64,000 nt of DNA, taken from assembly GCF_000002425.4 (NCBI RefSeq), contig NC_037275.1, forward strand, positions 2,160,587 through 2,224,586, in the 5' to 3' direction. This document shows positions 43,706 to 55,988 of this stretch, piece by piece (the first letter of the stretch is position 1; the number at the start of each line of letters is the position of its first letter). Source of the stretch: Physcomitrium patens. Taxonomy: Eukaryota > Streptophyta > Bryopsida > Funariales > Funariaceae. Made by a program: the position numbers and the translations under genes. Below the pieces are notes generated by a model that ran no database searches, was not told the DNA's origin, and saw only the letters and a list, made by a program, of their open reading frames with translations.

Positions 43706-46700
43706 AGATGGGAAGATAGCATTGAAAGATAGGGATGATCTTCTTCAAACTAATTTTGGCAAGGGAGGAATGAGAGCATTGGTTCAAGATTACCTAAAAG
43801 AGCATGAAAGAGTAGCACGAGAAAGTGCAAGTTATGGTGCTAGAGTAGATGATGAAATTGGTGGAAGTACGAAAACTTGTGAATTTTGGCCTTCTGCCAT
43901 TTCTACAATCCAAGAAGCGAAATTACCTCAAGAAGCATTATTGAGGACTGCAGCTACAATACGAGGTAGAACAGGTTGGGAGGATCTTGTTGAGTCTCTT
44001 TCAGTTCATGGATATATTGCTAAGAGCCAACATGAAGCTTTGATGGAAGAAAAGAGATGAGGAAATTTTGATGATACTAGAGAAGGAAATTCTTCTAAGA
44101 GGCAAACTCGAGGAGACAAGGCTCGTGAGGCAGCTTCACAAGAATTGCCTGTAAAGGATACCTCAGCATCATTGGGAGAAAAAACAACGGAGACAAAAGA
44201 TAAGGGCAAATCAATTGCTTATAAGCTACTTTCGGACATTGAAGCGGCGACAGATTTGAAAGGAGTGCTGGAAGAACGTATATTAAATGCTAAGGTGGAA
44301 TTCACATTGAAAGAAGTCTTGGGAATTGCAAAGAAGGAGTTTCATGATGTTATCATTGACAACATTAAGCGAAAGAGGCAATTAATGGGCGAAACTGGAA
44401 TGAGTCATGCTATGGATGCAAGAATATATAAAGATGAAGAAGAGATTGATATGGGTTACAAGCAACTAACAAATGAAAAGAATGGGTATAATCAACGAGT
44501 AAGTTTCGAAGATTCTAGTGACAAGGAAATGGAAACTTTGAGCCATTATATTCGAAAGCATTAGGCAAGGGCAACTACTGAGGTATTGGTGAAAGTAGGA
44601 GATATAGAAGAACCAATTGTTGCTTTAATCGACCATGGTTCTGAAATAAATCTCATGTCTAAAGATCTTTATAAGAAGCAAAAATGGCCAATTGATATGG
44701 AACATGGATGGGCAATTCGAGCAGCTAATAACACATGGAGCGAATTATATGGAGCTTGTCCAGATGTCAAAATTTGGATTGGGGATAATGCGATGCAGCA
44801 ACATTTCTTCGTTCAAGATACAACGTCTTATCCGTTGATTTTAGGACAACCTTATATTATGGCAACACAGATGGAAACAAAAGTACTGGACGATGGTTCT
44901 GCTTATGCAAGGGTACGTAGCGAGGATAGGAGGAAAGCTGTACAATTTCTAACAGTACCTCCTAACCATGAACGGAATCGAGATAGGTTGAGGGAGAAAC
45001 CATTGCCAAAGATTGTTGAAGGATTTAAGGATTTTGGGGAGGTACCACTGTAAATCGAGATTATGGAGGTACAAAGGAGGAGGTACTCTCGCAAGATGAA
45101 GGTGCCTTTGATGCGAGTTTTATTGGTATATTGGAGAATAGAAATATTATGTATAAAAAAGTTGATGATTTTAAAAGAAAATAAAGAAAAAGATTATATA
45201 ATATTGAAGGATAATAATGCAAGTTAAGTACATTGCAAGATGATGAGAGGATTTTAGGTGTTTATGAAGAAAATGGACTGGAAGATTCATTGGAATTGAT
45301 TACATCTATTGGGTTAGGGGATGATAATAAGATTGTTGAGATTCATTCAAGAGAGGTTTATACCATGCTTGAATCTTTTCAAGCACCAGGAGTCACTGTA
45401 GAGACGAGATATAAAACGGCAAATAAGAAGGTAAAGCCTGTTGCCGGACCATTACCAGAAGATTCTAAAGAACAAATGGAAGAAGCATCAAAAGAAGCAA
45501 GTTTAAGAGATCCAATGAGTATTGGACATCAGTTTACTAAAGAAACTTTTGAAGAATTGAAGATTGGTTCTGATGGTTCTTTATTACCGGAGAAAATTAC
45601 TTGCTTCAAAAAGATGTTGGCTAAACAAGGTAGATCATTTGCCTTCGAATCTCATGAAATTGGGTGTGTGGATCCGAATATTATAACACCTATGGTTATC
45701 TTCACTATACCGCATGTACCTTAGAATCTAAGACCGATTCTAGTACCGAGGGCACATTTACCTAAATTGGTGGAACTATTTAAAGAAAAGATAAAGATGA
45801 AAATATTGGAACCTTCATTTGCGCCGTATTCTAGTCGATGGTTTACGATACCTAAGAAGAATGGATCACTACGGTTTATTCAAGATATGCAACCGGTGAA
45901 TGCAGTAACTGTCGAAAATGCAGGAATTGGACCTATTGTGGATGAATTTACTGAGGCGTTTACTGGAAGGGCAATCTATTCAATGGGTGATTTGTATTCA
46001 GGTTATGATCAATTTCAACTTGCCGAAGGAAGTAGAGATATGACAACGATGAGGACATCGCTTGGATTGGTTAGAATGTGCACTCTTCCTCAAGGCGCGA
46101 CCAACTCAGTTGCGCATATGATGAATGGGATGAATAAGGTATTGAGAGATTTTATTCCAGAAAAGACTATGCCTTTTCTGGATGATGTTTCTATAAAAGG
46201 GTGCAGAGAAGGAGACAAGGATGAAACTTGAGATACTAAGGGGTGTCGCAAATATGTTGTTGATCATATACAAGATTGTGAAAAGATTTTAACTCGGCTT
46301 GGAGAAGTTCATCTTAGATTATCGGATATGAAGTCCGTATTTGGAGTACGAGAGGTTGTAATTGTTGGACATTTATGTGGATCTTACCGAAGAAAACCAG
46401 ATCCTACTAAAGTTGATGCAATTGGAAGGATGAAAGAGGATTGTGATTCTTTAACAGAGGTTCGTAGGTTTTTGGGTGCATGTGTATTTTATCGAATCTA
46501 GATCCCTCATTATGCTCACATAGCGGATCCATTATATGAACTGTTACGCAAGGGTTACCGATTTAAATGGGAAGAAAGGCATATTCAGATAATGCAAAGA
46601 TTGAAGAAGTTATTGATGTTACCTCCAATATTGAGGAAGGTTGATTATAAGTACAATAAACAAGTGATTCTTATTGTGGACGCTAGTCGAATTGCCATTG

Positions 46701-47430
46701 GATGGGCTGTGGATCAAGATGATTCAAATGGGAGTAGATTTGCAATTCGATTTAGGGCTAAAGTTTTAAGTATTCGTCAGCGTACATATTCACAAGTGAA
46801 AAGAGGACTATGGGGAGTCGTTTCGGCTATGAAAGCTGAAAAGGACTATTTGATTGGATCAGTAGTAGTAATTGAAACAGATTGCTTACCATTGCTTGGA
46901 ATGATTATTAACTATTCAACGCCAGATATTGCGATGTTGAAATGGATTGCTTATATTAAGTCACTAAATCCAAAATTTAAGCATATTACTGGGAAAGACA
47001 ATTTAGTAGTAGACATGCTATCTCGAGCAAGATACGAGACGGAGGACAAAATGGTTGAAGACATTGATGACGTCGGATTGAAATTCTATTCAATATCAAA
47101 TCTCAACAGAGAAGACAAGCTGTTTCTTGAAGAATCTTATGAAGGAGAATTATTGGATATTGGTCATTACTTGAATACCTTGACTAAGCAGGGGAATTGG
47201 TCTACAAAAAAATTCAAAAAAATAAGAAAAAAAGCATATGGATTTTTACTTTGAGATGGATTCTTATAGAAGAGACCAACGAAAGGAATTGGGATGCCAC
47301 GACAAGTGATAGGTAAAAAGGAAGAAAAACTAAAATTATTAAAGGAGTTTCATGATAGTTTATGGGCAGGGCATAGAGGAATCTGGGCTTCTTTTGCTAA
47401 ACTCAAGGAACGATATTGGTGGAAAAATAT
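43706..47430 (+). pseudogene. Gag-spacer, protease, RT and RNase H of X, near-identical to E1
   Basis: From 43706 the sequence follows E1 (31214 onward) at a constant +12,492 offset with no indel to beyond 47290. I found only a few substitutions up to about 47180 (for example 44551, 44810 and 45848). All E1 stops here are shared, including those at E1 31566, 32070, 32690, 33230, 33737 and 34008. Domains as in E1: IDHGSEINLMS protease, FLDDVSIKG RT, RNase H. Immediately left of 43700 the two copies differ much more. Divergence also rises after about 47180. Confidence 0.85.
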
Positions 47431-47889
47431 GTATTTAAAGAGTCATGTGAAATCTGTCAATCGTATTCTAATATCCGACATCGAGATGGTCTTCATCCTA
47501 CGTATCCTCTGGCTATTCATTTTAAATGGGTTGTTGATTTGGTTATTATGTCAGTTGGATTATGGCAGATGAGATATTTGGTTTTAGCTCGTGAAGATTT
47601 ATCAAATCAAGTAGAAGGAAGAGCATTGAGGACAAAATCTACAGAGGGGATTTCTAGGTTTTTGCTTGAAGATGTCATTTGCCACTACGGATGCATAGGA
47701 AAAATCACTACAGATCGTGGAGAATTAAATGCACAAGAAGCTCGTAAGTTCTTTGAAAGATGTGGAGTTAAACTAACACTAGCTACTGCTTATAATCCGA
47801 AAGGGAATGCAAAAAGCGAACGCGGTCATCCATCGATTGTGAAAGCATTAGTTAATGCTTGTAATGGAAAAGTTAGAGAGTGGCCACGG
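47431..47889 (+). pseudogene. Integrase of X, truncated at the ACGG junction
   Basis: CEICQSYSNIRHRDG, KWVVDLVIM, LAREDLSNQVEGRAL, ITTDRGELNAQEA and NAKSERGHPSIVKAL with the D,D,E residues present. Relative to E1 an ~18-bp segment is missing near 47434 (LLSFVE region). It stops at GTGGCCACGG and continues in the inverted piece ending at 41582. Confidence 0.85.
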
Positions 47890-49926
47890 TGTCGTATTAC
47901 GTGCTTTCCTGCTCAAGAACGCGCCTAGCGTCACGTTGTAGAAGGTAGTATGGAGATTTGCCAATAGTCAAGCAGTCTATCAGTTTTTGATTGTTGGAAT
48001 ATAAACGATTGCAAGAATACACCGTAAATCTATACAGATGCCCTTCGACTACTCGTCGAAGTCTTTTTTGTCCCAGCCCGTAGGTCTCTAGACGTTACAG
48101 AGAACCTCAAACAATCCAAACTGCTAATCGTCAATACTACTTATATTCACGATCTTGTATCCACTGACTGTCTCGTTAGATTAATCCAATAAATTTCATT
48201 CACTCTGCATACTCAATCCTATAGACACCCTTTTAATTCTTCATCACAGACGTAATTCGATTTCACAAAATAGTCAAGAGTAATTAAACCTACTTCATTA
48301 TAAATCCCGATTCACCATTACAACACTGACTTCAGCAACGATTGCCTCAGTCTTCCCAAAATCCTATGAAGAAAAAAAACCCAATTCTCTGTCTTCTTTC
48401 TTTGCCCGAAGTGTGAAGCTAGCTCTCTCCCATCCTTCAAAACCTCTCTAAAAACTTATTCTCTCCCCTAACCTTATCCTCTGAATTTCTTCAATCTTTC
48501 GTCTTGGATCCAAAATTAGCTCTCACCGTCAGAGCTTGTATCCGAAATTGGCTCTCACCATCAGAGCTTCTCCCCCGTTTTTACCTTTAAAAGATCCTTT
48601 TACCGAAAACAATGTTCCCTGAAACGGCACAAAGAACAGAACAACCTGAACTAGAATCGAAACCCGATAATCGAGACTACATTGAGTCGCCCGACCAATT
48701 CAGGTCTCATATTGGCTAAGAGTCCAGTAGTAAGACCCGGATGTCCCTATAATTGGATCAAATTGGTCCTTGTAGAATAAGTAGTTATTTGCTGATTTAT
48801 AGATACTTAGTTTATAGTGTAAACAGGGATAGATGACTGTTAGAAAGGTAGTTCAGTGGTTAAAATGGATGAATAGTTAGGAAAAGTAGTTTTCATTAGA
48901 GATGTAGTAGTTGGTATCTTGTGGTAGGATAAGGAGGATGAGAGAGAGGAAGAAACCGCCATTACTGTGATAGTGTGAGCCGAGGTAAGCTTGGTGCTAC
49001 CTCTTTTCTTTTGTTGTTATGTTCTTTGAAATAAGAGTATTGAGAGTTTCTGAATATTGTGAAGTGAATCATGGAATGAAAGTGTGAATGGAATTATATG
49101 TTATTGAATGAGAAGAAGAGAGATTGAATGCTGAAATCTGAATGTAAATCAGCAGAAAGAGTGAATCTGTGGTTGTGTGAAACACTGTAATGTGAATGGT
49201 AGTTCTGTGTGAAGAATTCCAATAATTGGAATGAGGGTAATTGTGTGCTGAAGCTGTGATGTTGAGGTATTATAGTTGGAAATTATAAGAGTGAAGATAT
49301 ATTGGTGGAAATAACAGTTATTGGTATGACTGAATTGTTGCAAGGAAGAGAGTGATAAGGTGAAAGGAGAGATTATCGTTTTCCTATGTGCTTAGACAAT
49401 GGAAATAGTGACGATACATTGGAGGTAATTAATTGTGTGACCCTAACGTGAATGCTCAAGCAACTAGTCACTCCCCGTGTTCGAATTCCCCTGTATGGGT
49501 TTATTCTGGGAAGTTTCTTTCGGAATAAGTAAAACAAGAAATCACAGTCCTTCACGTCAGATTGGGAGCGGACCATAGTAAGACTTGGATTTTTCCGTAA
49601 TTAGACTGCATTGGATTGCCGGTCAATTCAAGTCTCATATTGGGTAAGAGGACTTGGATTGGATTCTTGAAATTGGATCCAATTAGCTCTTCGAACCAAG
49701 CTCATCCGTTGTGTGAATTGGTCCTATCTCTTCCTATTGACTCCCGTTATTGGAATCAAATGGAGCATTTTAGTATGCCCAGGCTGACTAAAATGGGGTG
49801 ACTGCACTTGGCCACTCAGTATTTGCACTGAAAATGGTCGTTGCTCCCAATATTTGAGGTAACTGAACATCAATAAAAGTCCCCTTTCTTTATATTTTCA
49901 CGATATACTCATGTTACAATACGACA
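47890..49926 (-). repeat. 3' LTR of the element inserted in X (E4), interrupted by a family B solo LTR
   Basis: Minus-oriented standard LTR: 47890-48770 and 49552-49926 form one LTR of ~1,256 bp once the family B solo LTR and its duplicated GTCCT are removed. Its left flank is ACGG at 47886-47889, the target duplication in X. A ~30-bp segment (TCCGAAATTGGCTCTCACC) is repeated near 48510-48560. Confidence 0.85.
48771..49546 (+). repeat. Family B solo LTR with exact GTCCT target duplication
   Basis: 776 bp from TGTAGAATAAGTAGTTATTT to AAGAAATCACA, flanked by GTCCT at 48766-48770 and 49547-49551. Removing it restores ATTGGTCCTTCACGTCAG, as in intact family A LTRs. It aligns along its length with the G3 5' LTR. 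Confidence 0.95.
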
Positions 49927-50213
49927 TCCACCCCCTCTGAACTTGTGCATCCTCCGGTATGCACCAATTTACCCAATTGCTGTTAGATTTAGAAAATATC
50001 TTCTATGTCTTTGTCCAGTTCATTTTAGTCACCTTCATTATCCAAATCACTTTCAATCTCTTGCTGCGGAATCTCTATACCTTCATTAAGGTCTTCCATA
50101 TTCATCTTTGTGTGTCTTCGTTTAAATATTTTTACTCGCTTCCGTACAATTGGTATTTTCAATTTTGTACCATCTAACTCCCGTAATGTGTAAGTCGCAT
50201 AATCATCAACAGT
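49927..50213 (-). pseudogene. Integrase tail of E4
   Basis: Minus-strand polypurine tract (about 49927-49940) and acidic integrase C-terminus with the GPY-side segment, homologous to E5 55927-56220. It ends in the 30-bp repeat at 50214. Confidence 0.75.
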
Positions 50214-50300
50214 TGTTACTACACATGGTCTAAACCAACGTTTTGTTACTACATATAGTCCAAACGAATATTTTGTTACTGCATATGGTCCAAACCAACA
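50214..50300 (-). repeat. 30-bp triplication at a deletion junction in E4
   Basis: Units 50214-50243, 50244-50273 and 50274-50300 each read TGTTACTAC/GCAYATGGTC-like sequence ending CCAAACCAAC; E1 and E5 have this segment once. Right after it the sequence jumps to RNase H (E5 position about 57840), losing the integrase core. The pattern suggests template switching during break repair. Confidence 0.85.
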
Positions 50301-51720
50301 TCCACAGTAAGAATCACTGGTCTATTGCACTTATAATCAACCTTCCTCAATATTGGAGGTGACATCAATAACTTCTTCAATCTTTGCATTGCTTGAATAT
50401 GCCTTTCTTCTCATTTAAATCGGTAGTCTTTGCATAACAGTTCATATAATGGATCCGCTATGTGAGCATAATGAGGGATCTAGATTCGATAAAATACACA
50501 TGCACCCAAAAACCTACGAACCTCTGTTAAAGAATCACAATCCTCTTTCATCCTTCCAATTGCATCAACTTTAGTCGGATCTGGTTTTCTTCCGTAAGAT
50601 CCACATAAATGTCCAACAATCACAACTTCTCGTACCCCAAATACGGACTTCATATCCGATAATGTAAGATGAACTTCTCCAAGCCGAGTTGAAATCTTTT
50701 CATAATCTTGTATATGATCAACAACATATCTACGACACCCCCTCGTATCTAAAGTTTCATCCTTGTCTCCTTCTCTGCATCCTTTTATAGAAACATCATC
50801 CAGAAAAGGCATAGTCTTTTCTGGAATAAAATCTCTCAATACCTTATTCATCCCATTCATCATATGCGCAACTGAGTTAGTCGCGCCTTGAGGAAGAGTG
50901 CACATTCTAACCAATCGAAGCGGTGTCCTCTTCGTTGTCATATCTCTACTTCCTTCGGCAAGTTGAAATTGATCATAACCTGAATACAAATCACCCATTG
51001 AATAGATCGCCCTTCCAGCAAACGCCTCAGCAAATTCATCCACAATAGGTCCAATTCTTGCATTTTCGACAGTTATTGCATTCACCGGTTGCATATCTTG
51101 AATAAACCGTAGTGACCCATTCTTCTTAGGTACCGTAAACCATCGACTAGAATACGGCGCAAATGAAGGTTCCAATATTTTCATCTTTATCTTTTCTTTT
51201 AATAGTTCCACCAATTTAGGTAAATGTGCCCTCGGTACTGGAATCGGTCTTAGATTCCAAGGTACATGCGGTACAGTGAAGATAACCATAGGTGTTATAA
51301 TATTTGGATCCACACACCCAATTTCATGAGATTCGAAGGCAAATGATCTACCTTGTTTAGCCAACATCTTTTTGAAGCAAGTAATTTCCTCTGGTAATAA
51401 AGAACCATCAGAACCAATCTTCAATTCTTCAAAAGTTTCTTTAGTAAACTGATGTCCAATACTCATTGGATCTCTTAAACTTGCTTCTTTTGATGCTTCT
51501 CCCATTTGTTCCTTAGAATCTTCTCGTAATGGTCCGACAATATGCTTTATCTTCTTATCTGCCGTTTTATATCTCGTCTCTACAGTGACTTCTGGTGCTT
51601 GAAAAGATTCAAGTATGGTATAAATCTCTCTTGAATGAATCTCAACAATCTTATCATTATCCCCTAACCCAATAGATGTAATCAATTCCAATGAATCTTC
51701 CAGTCCATTTTCTTCATAAA
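50301..51720 (-). pseudogene. RT and start of RNase H of E4
   Basis: A 403-codon run (51691-50480) covers the RT: WFTVPKKNGSLRFIQDMQPV, AIYSMGDLYSGYDQFQLA, CTLPQGATNSVA and FLDDVSIKG. It shares TTKRTPLRLVR-type residues with E5, so the two are close relatives. It ends in a stop at 50480, where Trp would be expected. RNase H is cut at its first block by the 50300 junction. Confidence 0.85.
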
Positions 51721-52840
51721 CACCTAAAATCCTTTCATCATATTACAATGTACCTAACTTACGTAATTATCCTTCAATATTATATAATCTTTTTCTTTAT
51801 TTTCTTTTAAAATCATCAACTTTCTTATATATAATATTTCCATTTTTCAAAATACCAATAAAACTCGCATCAAAGGCATCTTCATCTCGCGAGAGTACCT
51901 CCTCTTTTGTACCTTCATAATCTCGCTTTATAGTGGTACCTCCCCAAAATCCTTAAATCCTTCAACAATCTTTGGCAATGTTTTCTCCCTCAACCTATCT
52001 CGATTCCGTTCATGGTTAGGAGGTACTGTTAGAAATTGTACAGCTTTCTTTTCATCTTTGCTACGTACCCTTGCATAAGCAAAACCATCGTCAACTACTT
52101 TTATTTCCATCCATGTTGTCGTTATATAAGGTTGTCCTAAAATCAATCGATAAGACGTTGTATCTTGAATAAAGAAATGTTGTTTTGTTGCAACATCCCC
52201 AATCCAAATTTTGACATCTAGACAAGCTCCATATAATTCGCCCCATGTGTTATTAGCTGCTCGAATTGCCCATCCATGTTCCATATCAATTGGCCATTTT
52301 TGCTTCTTATAAAGATCTTTAGACATAAGATTTATTTCAAAACCATGGTCGATTAAAGCAACAATTGGTTCTTCTATATCTCCTACTTTCACCAATACCT
52401 CAGTAGTTGCCCTTGCCCAATGCTTTTGAGTATAATGGCTCAAAGTTTCTATTTCCTTATTACTATAATCTTCGAAACGTACTCGTTGATTATACCCATT
52501 CTTTTCATTTGTTGGTTGCTTGTAACTAATATCAACCTCTTCTTCTTCTTTATATATTCTTGCATGAATAGCATGACTCATTCCAGTTTCACCCATTAAT
52601 GACCTCTTTCACTTAATGCCTTGAATGATAACATCATGAAACTCCTTCTTTGCAATTCTCAAAACTTCTTTCCATGTGAATTCCACCTTAGCGTTTAGTA
52701 TACGTTCTTCCAACACCCCTTTCAAAATTGTGGCTGCTTCAATGTCAAAAAGTAGCTTATAAGCAATTGATTTGCCCTTATCTTTTGTCTCTTTTGTTTT
52801 TTCTCTCAATGATTCTGAGGTATCCTTTACAGACAATTCT
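51721..52840 (-). pseudogene. Protease region of E4
   Basis: Two runs (52596-51928, 52836-52609) in the gag frame. IVALIDHGFEINLMS shows Asp-His-Gly with Ser changed to Phe. The run ends GEVPL-stop at 51928 and the Pol frame lies in the -1 register beyond it, as in E1 and E5. Confidence 0.8.
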
Positions 52841-54256
52841 TATGAAGCTGCCTCACGAGCCTTGTCTCCTCGAATTTGCCTCTTACAAGAATTTCCTTCT
52901 CTCGTATCATCAAAATTTCCTCATCTCTTTTCTTCTATCAAAGCTTCATGTTGGCTCTTAGCAATATATGCATGAACTGAAAGAGACTCAACAAGATCCT
53001 CCCAACTTATTGCACCTTGTATTATAGCTGCAGTCTTCAATAACACTTCTCGAGGTAATTTCCCTTCTTGCATTGTAGAAATGGCAAAAGCCCAAAACTC
53101 ACTAGTTTCCATACTTCCACGAAGGTCATCATCTACTCTAGCACCATAACTTGCACTTTCTCGTGCTATTTTTTTCATGCTCTCTTAAGTAATCTTGAAC
53201 CAATGCTCTCATTCCTTCCTTGCCAAAATTGGTTTGAAAAAGATCCTCTCTATCTTTTAATGCTATCTTTCCATCTTTCTAGCAAATAATTCCTTGCCGT
53301 ATCATATTATTAAATTCATTGCAATCTTTCCCAGTGTGTGAAGCGTCATCACACCAAATGCATCTTTGTACATATCCTTGTTTTGAAACATTCTTCAAAT
53401 TGTTTGTAGAAGTATTCTCTTCAAGTCTTGCCAATTTGATTTAAAGATCTCGCATCCCTTGTATAATTTCTTCTATTCCCATATCTGCTTTCTTTAATAA
53501 GGATGTCAAAGGTTGAACTGTAGGCATTGTTGGTGGTGTTGTACGTATTGGAGCTTTGGGTGCTTGTACTGTTTTCAGAATATTACTCCTATCCTTTCTC
53601 CTTTCTCTTTTTGCAAGCAACTCCACCATATCTTCAATGTTCTTCCTTTTTGTTGTCAATCCTTCATCTTCTTCTTTGTCTTCAAGAAGGAGTTCCAATT
53701 TTCCTTGCAATTGTCCATCAGTAGCTTAAAGAAATAGATCAACTTTGTTTGGCTTCAATGTCAATTTTTCTACCTACGATAATTGAGAGTACTGTCTTTC
53801 AAATTTCCTTAGTAGCTCTATTGCTTGCAAATTCTTTTTAGGCCGTTCAATCCATTCCAGAAACAGCTTCTTAATAACACAATCAGCGTCTTCTAAGAAA
53901 TATTTGTCTTTCAATGCATGTGAAAAAACCTCCAATGAATTCCCATAACGATCTATAATCGATGTAATATGGTCTCTTATCTCTAGTATCATGGCAAGTC
54001 TAAATAATTCAACCATTTTCTTCTCAGAAATCCGATTTAATTCTATTTCACGAACATAATATCTTAAATACCTTGAAATATTCCTTCCATCAAATTGATC
54101 AATTTTATTGACTATTACTTGCAATGCTTTGGTTACCAAAGCTTCTTTTCGATCATTGCTTTGCTATTGCTGCATTGATAATGAGAAGACTTGAAACATA
54201 CTAACAATAGATGGATCCATGTGCATACCTTCAAAATTTTTATTTTCGTTCTCCAT
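52841..54256 (-). pseudogene. Gag and zinc knuckle of E4
   Basis: Starts with MENENKNFEG (ATG at 54256-54254), then lacks a linker segment found in the other copies. Continues through NISRYLRYYVREIEL and ends GMRDL-stop near 53441, the shared stop. After it the frame reaches an intact CIWCDDASHTGKDC knuckle (about 53370-53330), the best-preserved one in the window. Other stops and frameshifts are scattered. Confidence 0.8.
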
Positions 54257-54309
54257 AAAAATAAAAGTAAAATCAAACGAAATCCAATACCTTCCACCTC
54301 AAGCTTGAA

Positions 54310-54324
54310 CGTCAAGTACACCAC
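54310..54324 (-). promoter_or_regulatory. Decayed tRNA-Trp primer-binding site of E4
   Basis: The minus strand reads TGGTGTACTTGACGT, matching 12 of 15 bases of the tRNA-Trp complement, between the LTR and gag. Confidence 0.6.
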
Positions 54325-54327
54325 TTA

Positions 54328-54595
54328 TGTCGTATTATGTGCTAACGTGCTTGAGAATGTACCTGGTGTCTGGCTGTAAGAGGTAGTGTGGTGTTTCATT
54401 AGTACTCAAGCAGTCTATCGGTTCTTGACTATCCAAATATAATCGTTATCAGATTGCAATGTAAAAGCTTAATTCCAATATAAAACGCCTAGAGATCCTA
54501 TATAATTTCAATCTCTTTTGTTCTTTTTATTTTATTTTATTTATTTTTTATTTTTTATTTTATCTTTATCCTTAATTACCTTAATCTTAGATCAT
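54328..54595 (-). repeat. Left piece of the E4 5' LTR (long 'b' subtype), split by E5
   Basis: Starts TGTCGTATTATGTGC next to the E4 PBS. It continues into T-rich sequence resembling solo LTR b rather than the LTR at 47890. It is cut at 54595 after TCAT; the rest resumes at 63240. The two LTRs of E4 are therefore different subtypes, so E4 is a composite. Confidence 0.75.
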
Positions 54596-55926
54596 TGTCG
54601 TATTACGTGCTTTCCTGCTCGAGAACGCGCCGGGCGTCTGGCTGTAGAAAATAGTATGGAGATTCGCCGATAGTCAAGCAGTCTATCAGTTTTGACTGCT
54701 AGAATATAAACGACTGCAACAATGTACCGTAAATCTATACAGATTCTCTTCGACTGCTTGTCGAAGTCCTTTTTGCCTCAGCCGGTAGGTCTCTAGACGT
54801 TACAGAGAATCCCGAACAACCCAAACTATTAATCTTCAATACCGCTTTGTACTTACGATCTTGTATCCACTGACTGTCTTGTTAGATTAACCCAATAAAT
54901 TTCATTCACTCCGCATACTCAATCCTATAGACGCTTTTTTAATCCTTCAATCACAGATGTAACTCGATTTCACAAAACAGTCAAGAGTATTCAAACCCAC
55001 TTCATTAAAAATCCCGATTCACCATTACAACACTGACTTCAGCAGCGATTGCCTCAGTCTTCCCAAAACTCTACGAAGAAGAAAAATCCGAATTCCCTGT
55101 CTTTCCTTCCCCGACCCGAAGCATGAAGCTCCTCCCTCTAATCCCTCTTTGATCTTCAGAAACCTCTAATGAAAACCGAACTAGTAACCTTGCAAAAGCT
55201 TGAAAACTAGCTCCCCCCGATTCCCCGAGAAAAAAAACCCCCTCTTCAAAACTATATCCCCCCTAACCTTATCCTCTGAATTTCTTCAATCTTCCATCTT
55301 AGATCCGGAATTGGCTCCCATCGTCAAGCTTGGATCCAAAATTAGCTCTCGCAATCAGAGCTTTCTCCTCCGTTTTTATGTTTAAGAAATCCATTTACCG
55401 AAAACAACGTTCCCTAAAACGGCACAGAGAACAGGATAGCCTGAAACAGAATCGAACCCCCTAATCGGGACCACATTGAGTCGCCCGACCAAATCAGGTC
55501 TCATATTGGATAACATGCCCGTAGTAACCTGGATGTTCCCGTAATTGGGTCCAATTGGTCCTCGCTTCAGATTGGCTAAGACCAGTAATAAGACCTGGAT
55601 TTCCCGTAATAAGACTGCACTGGGTTGATCGGCCAATTCAGGTCTCATATTGGATAAGAGGATCCGGATTGGATTCTCAAAATTGGATCTAATTGGCTAT
55701 TCGAACCCGTCGTGTGAATTGGCCCTTCTCTTCCTGCTGACTCCCGTTATTGGAATCGAATAGAGTATTTCAGTTTGCCCCAGCTGACTGTAACGGAGCG
55801 ACTGAAACTGACCACTCAGTATTTGCACTGGAGTTGGTCGATGCTCCCAATATTCGAGGTAACTGAATATTAATAAAATACCCCTTTCTTTATATTTTCA
55901 CTGTATACTCGTGTTACAACACGACA
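54596..55926 (-). repeat. 3' LTR of E5
   Basis: 1,331 bp, TGTCGTATTACGTGC to GTTACAACACGACA on the plus strand (so reversed). Adjacent to the minus-strand polypurine tract at 55927. Confidence 0.95.
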
Positions 55927-55940
55927 TCTACCCCCTCTGA
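55927..55940 (-). promoter_or_regulatory. Polypurine tract of E5
   Basis: The minus strand reads TCAGAGGGGGTAGA directly before the LTR. Confidence 0.8.
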
Positions 55941-55988
55941 ACCTGTGCATCCTCCGGTATGCACCATTTTATCCAATTGCTGTTTGAT

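Noticed and set aside
49149..49343. Minus-strand run inside the family B solo LTR
   Set aside because: LTR sequence; the frame is not kept in the G3 LTR or in the old copy at 11456.
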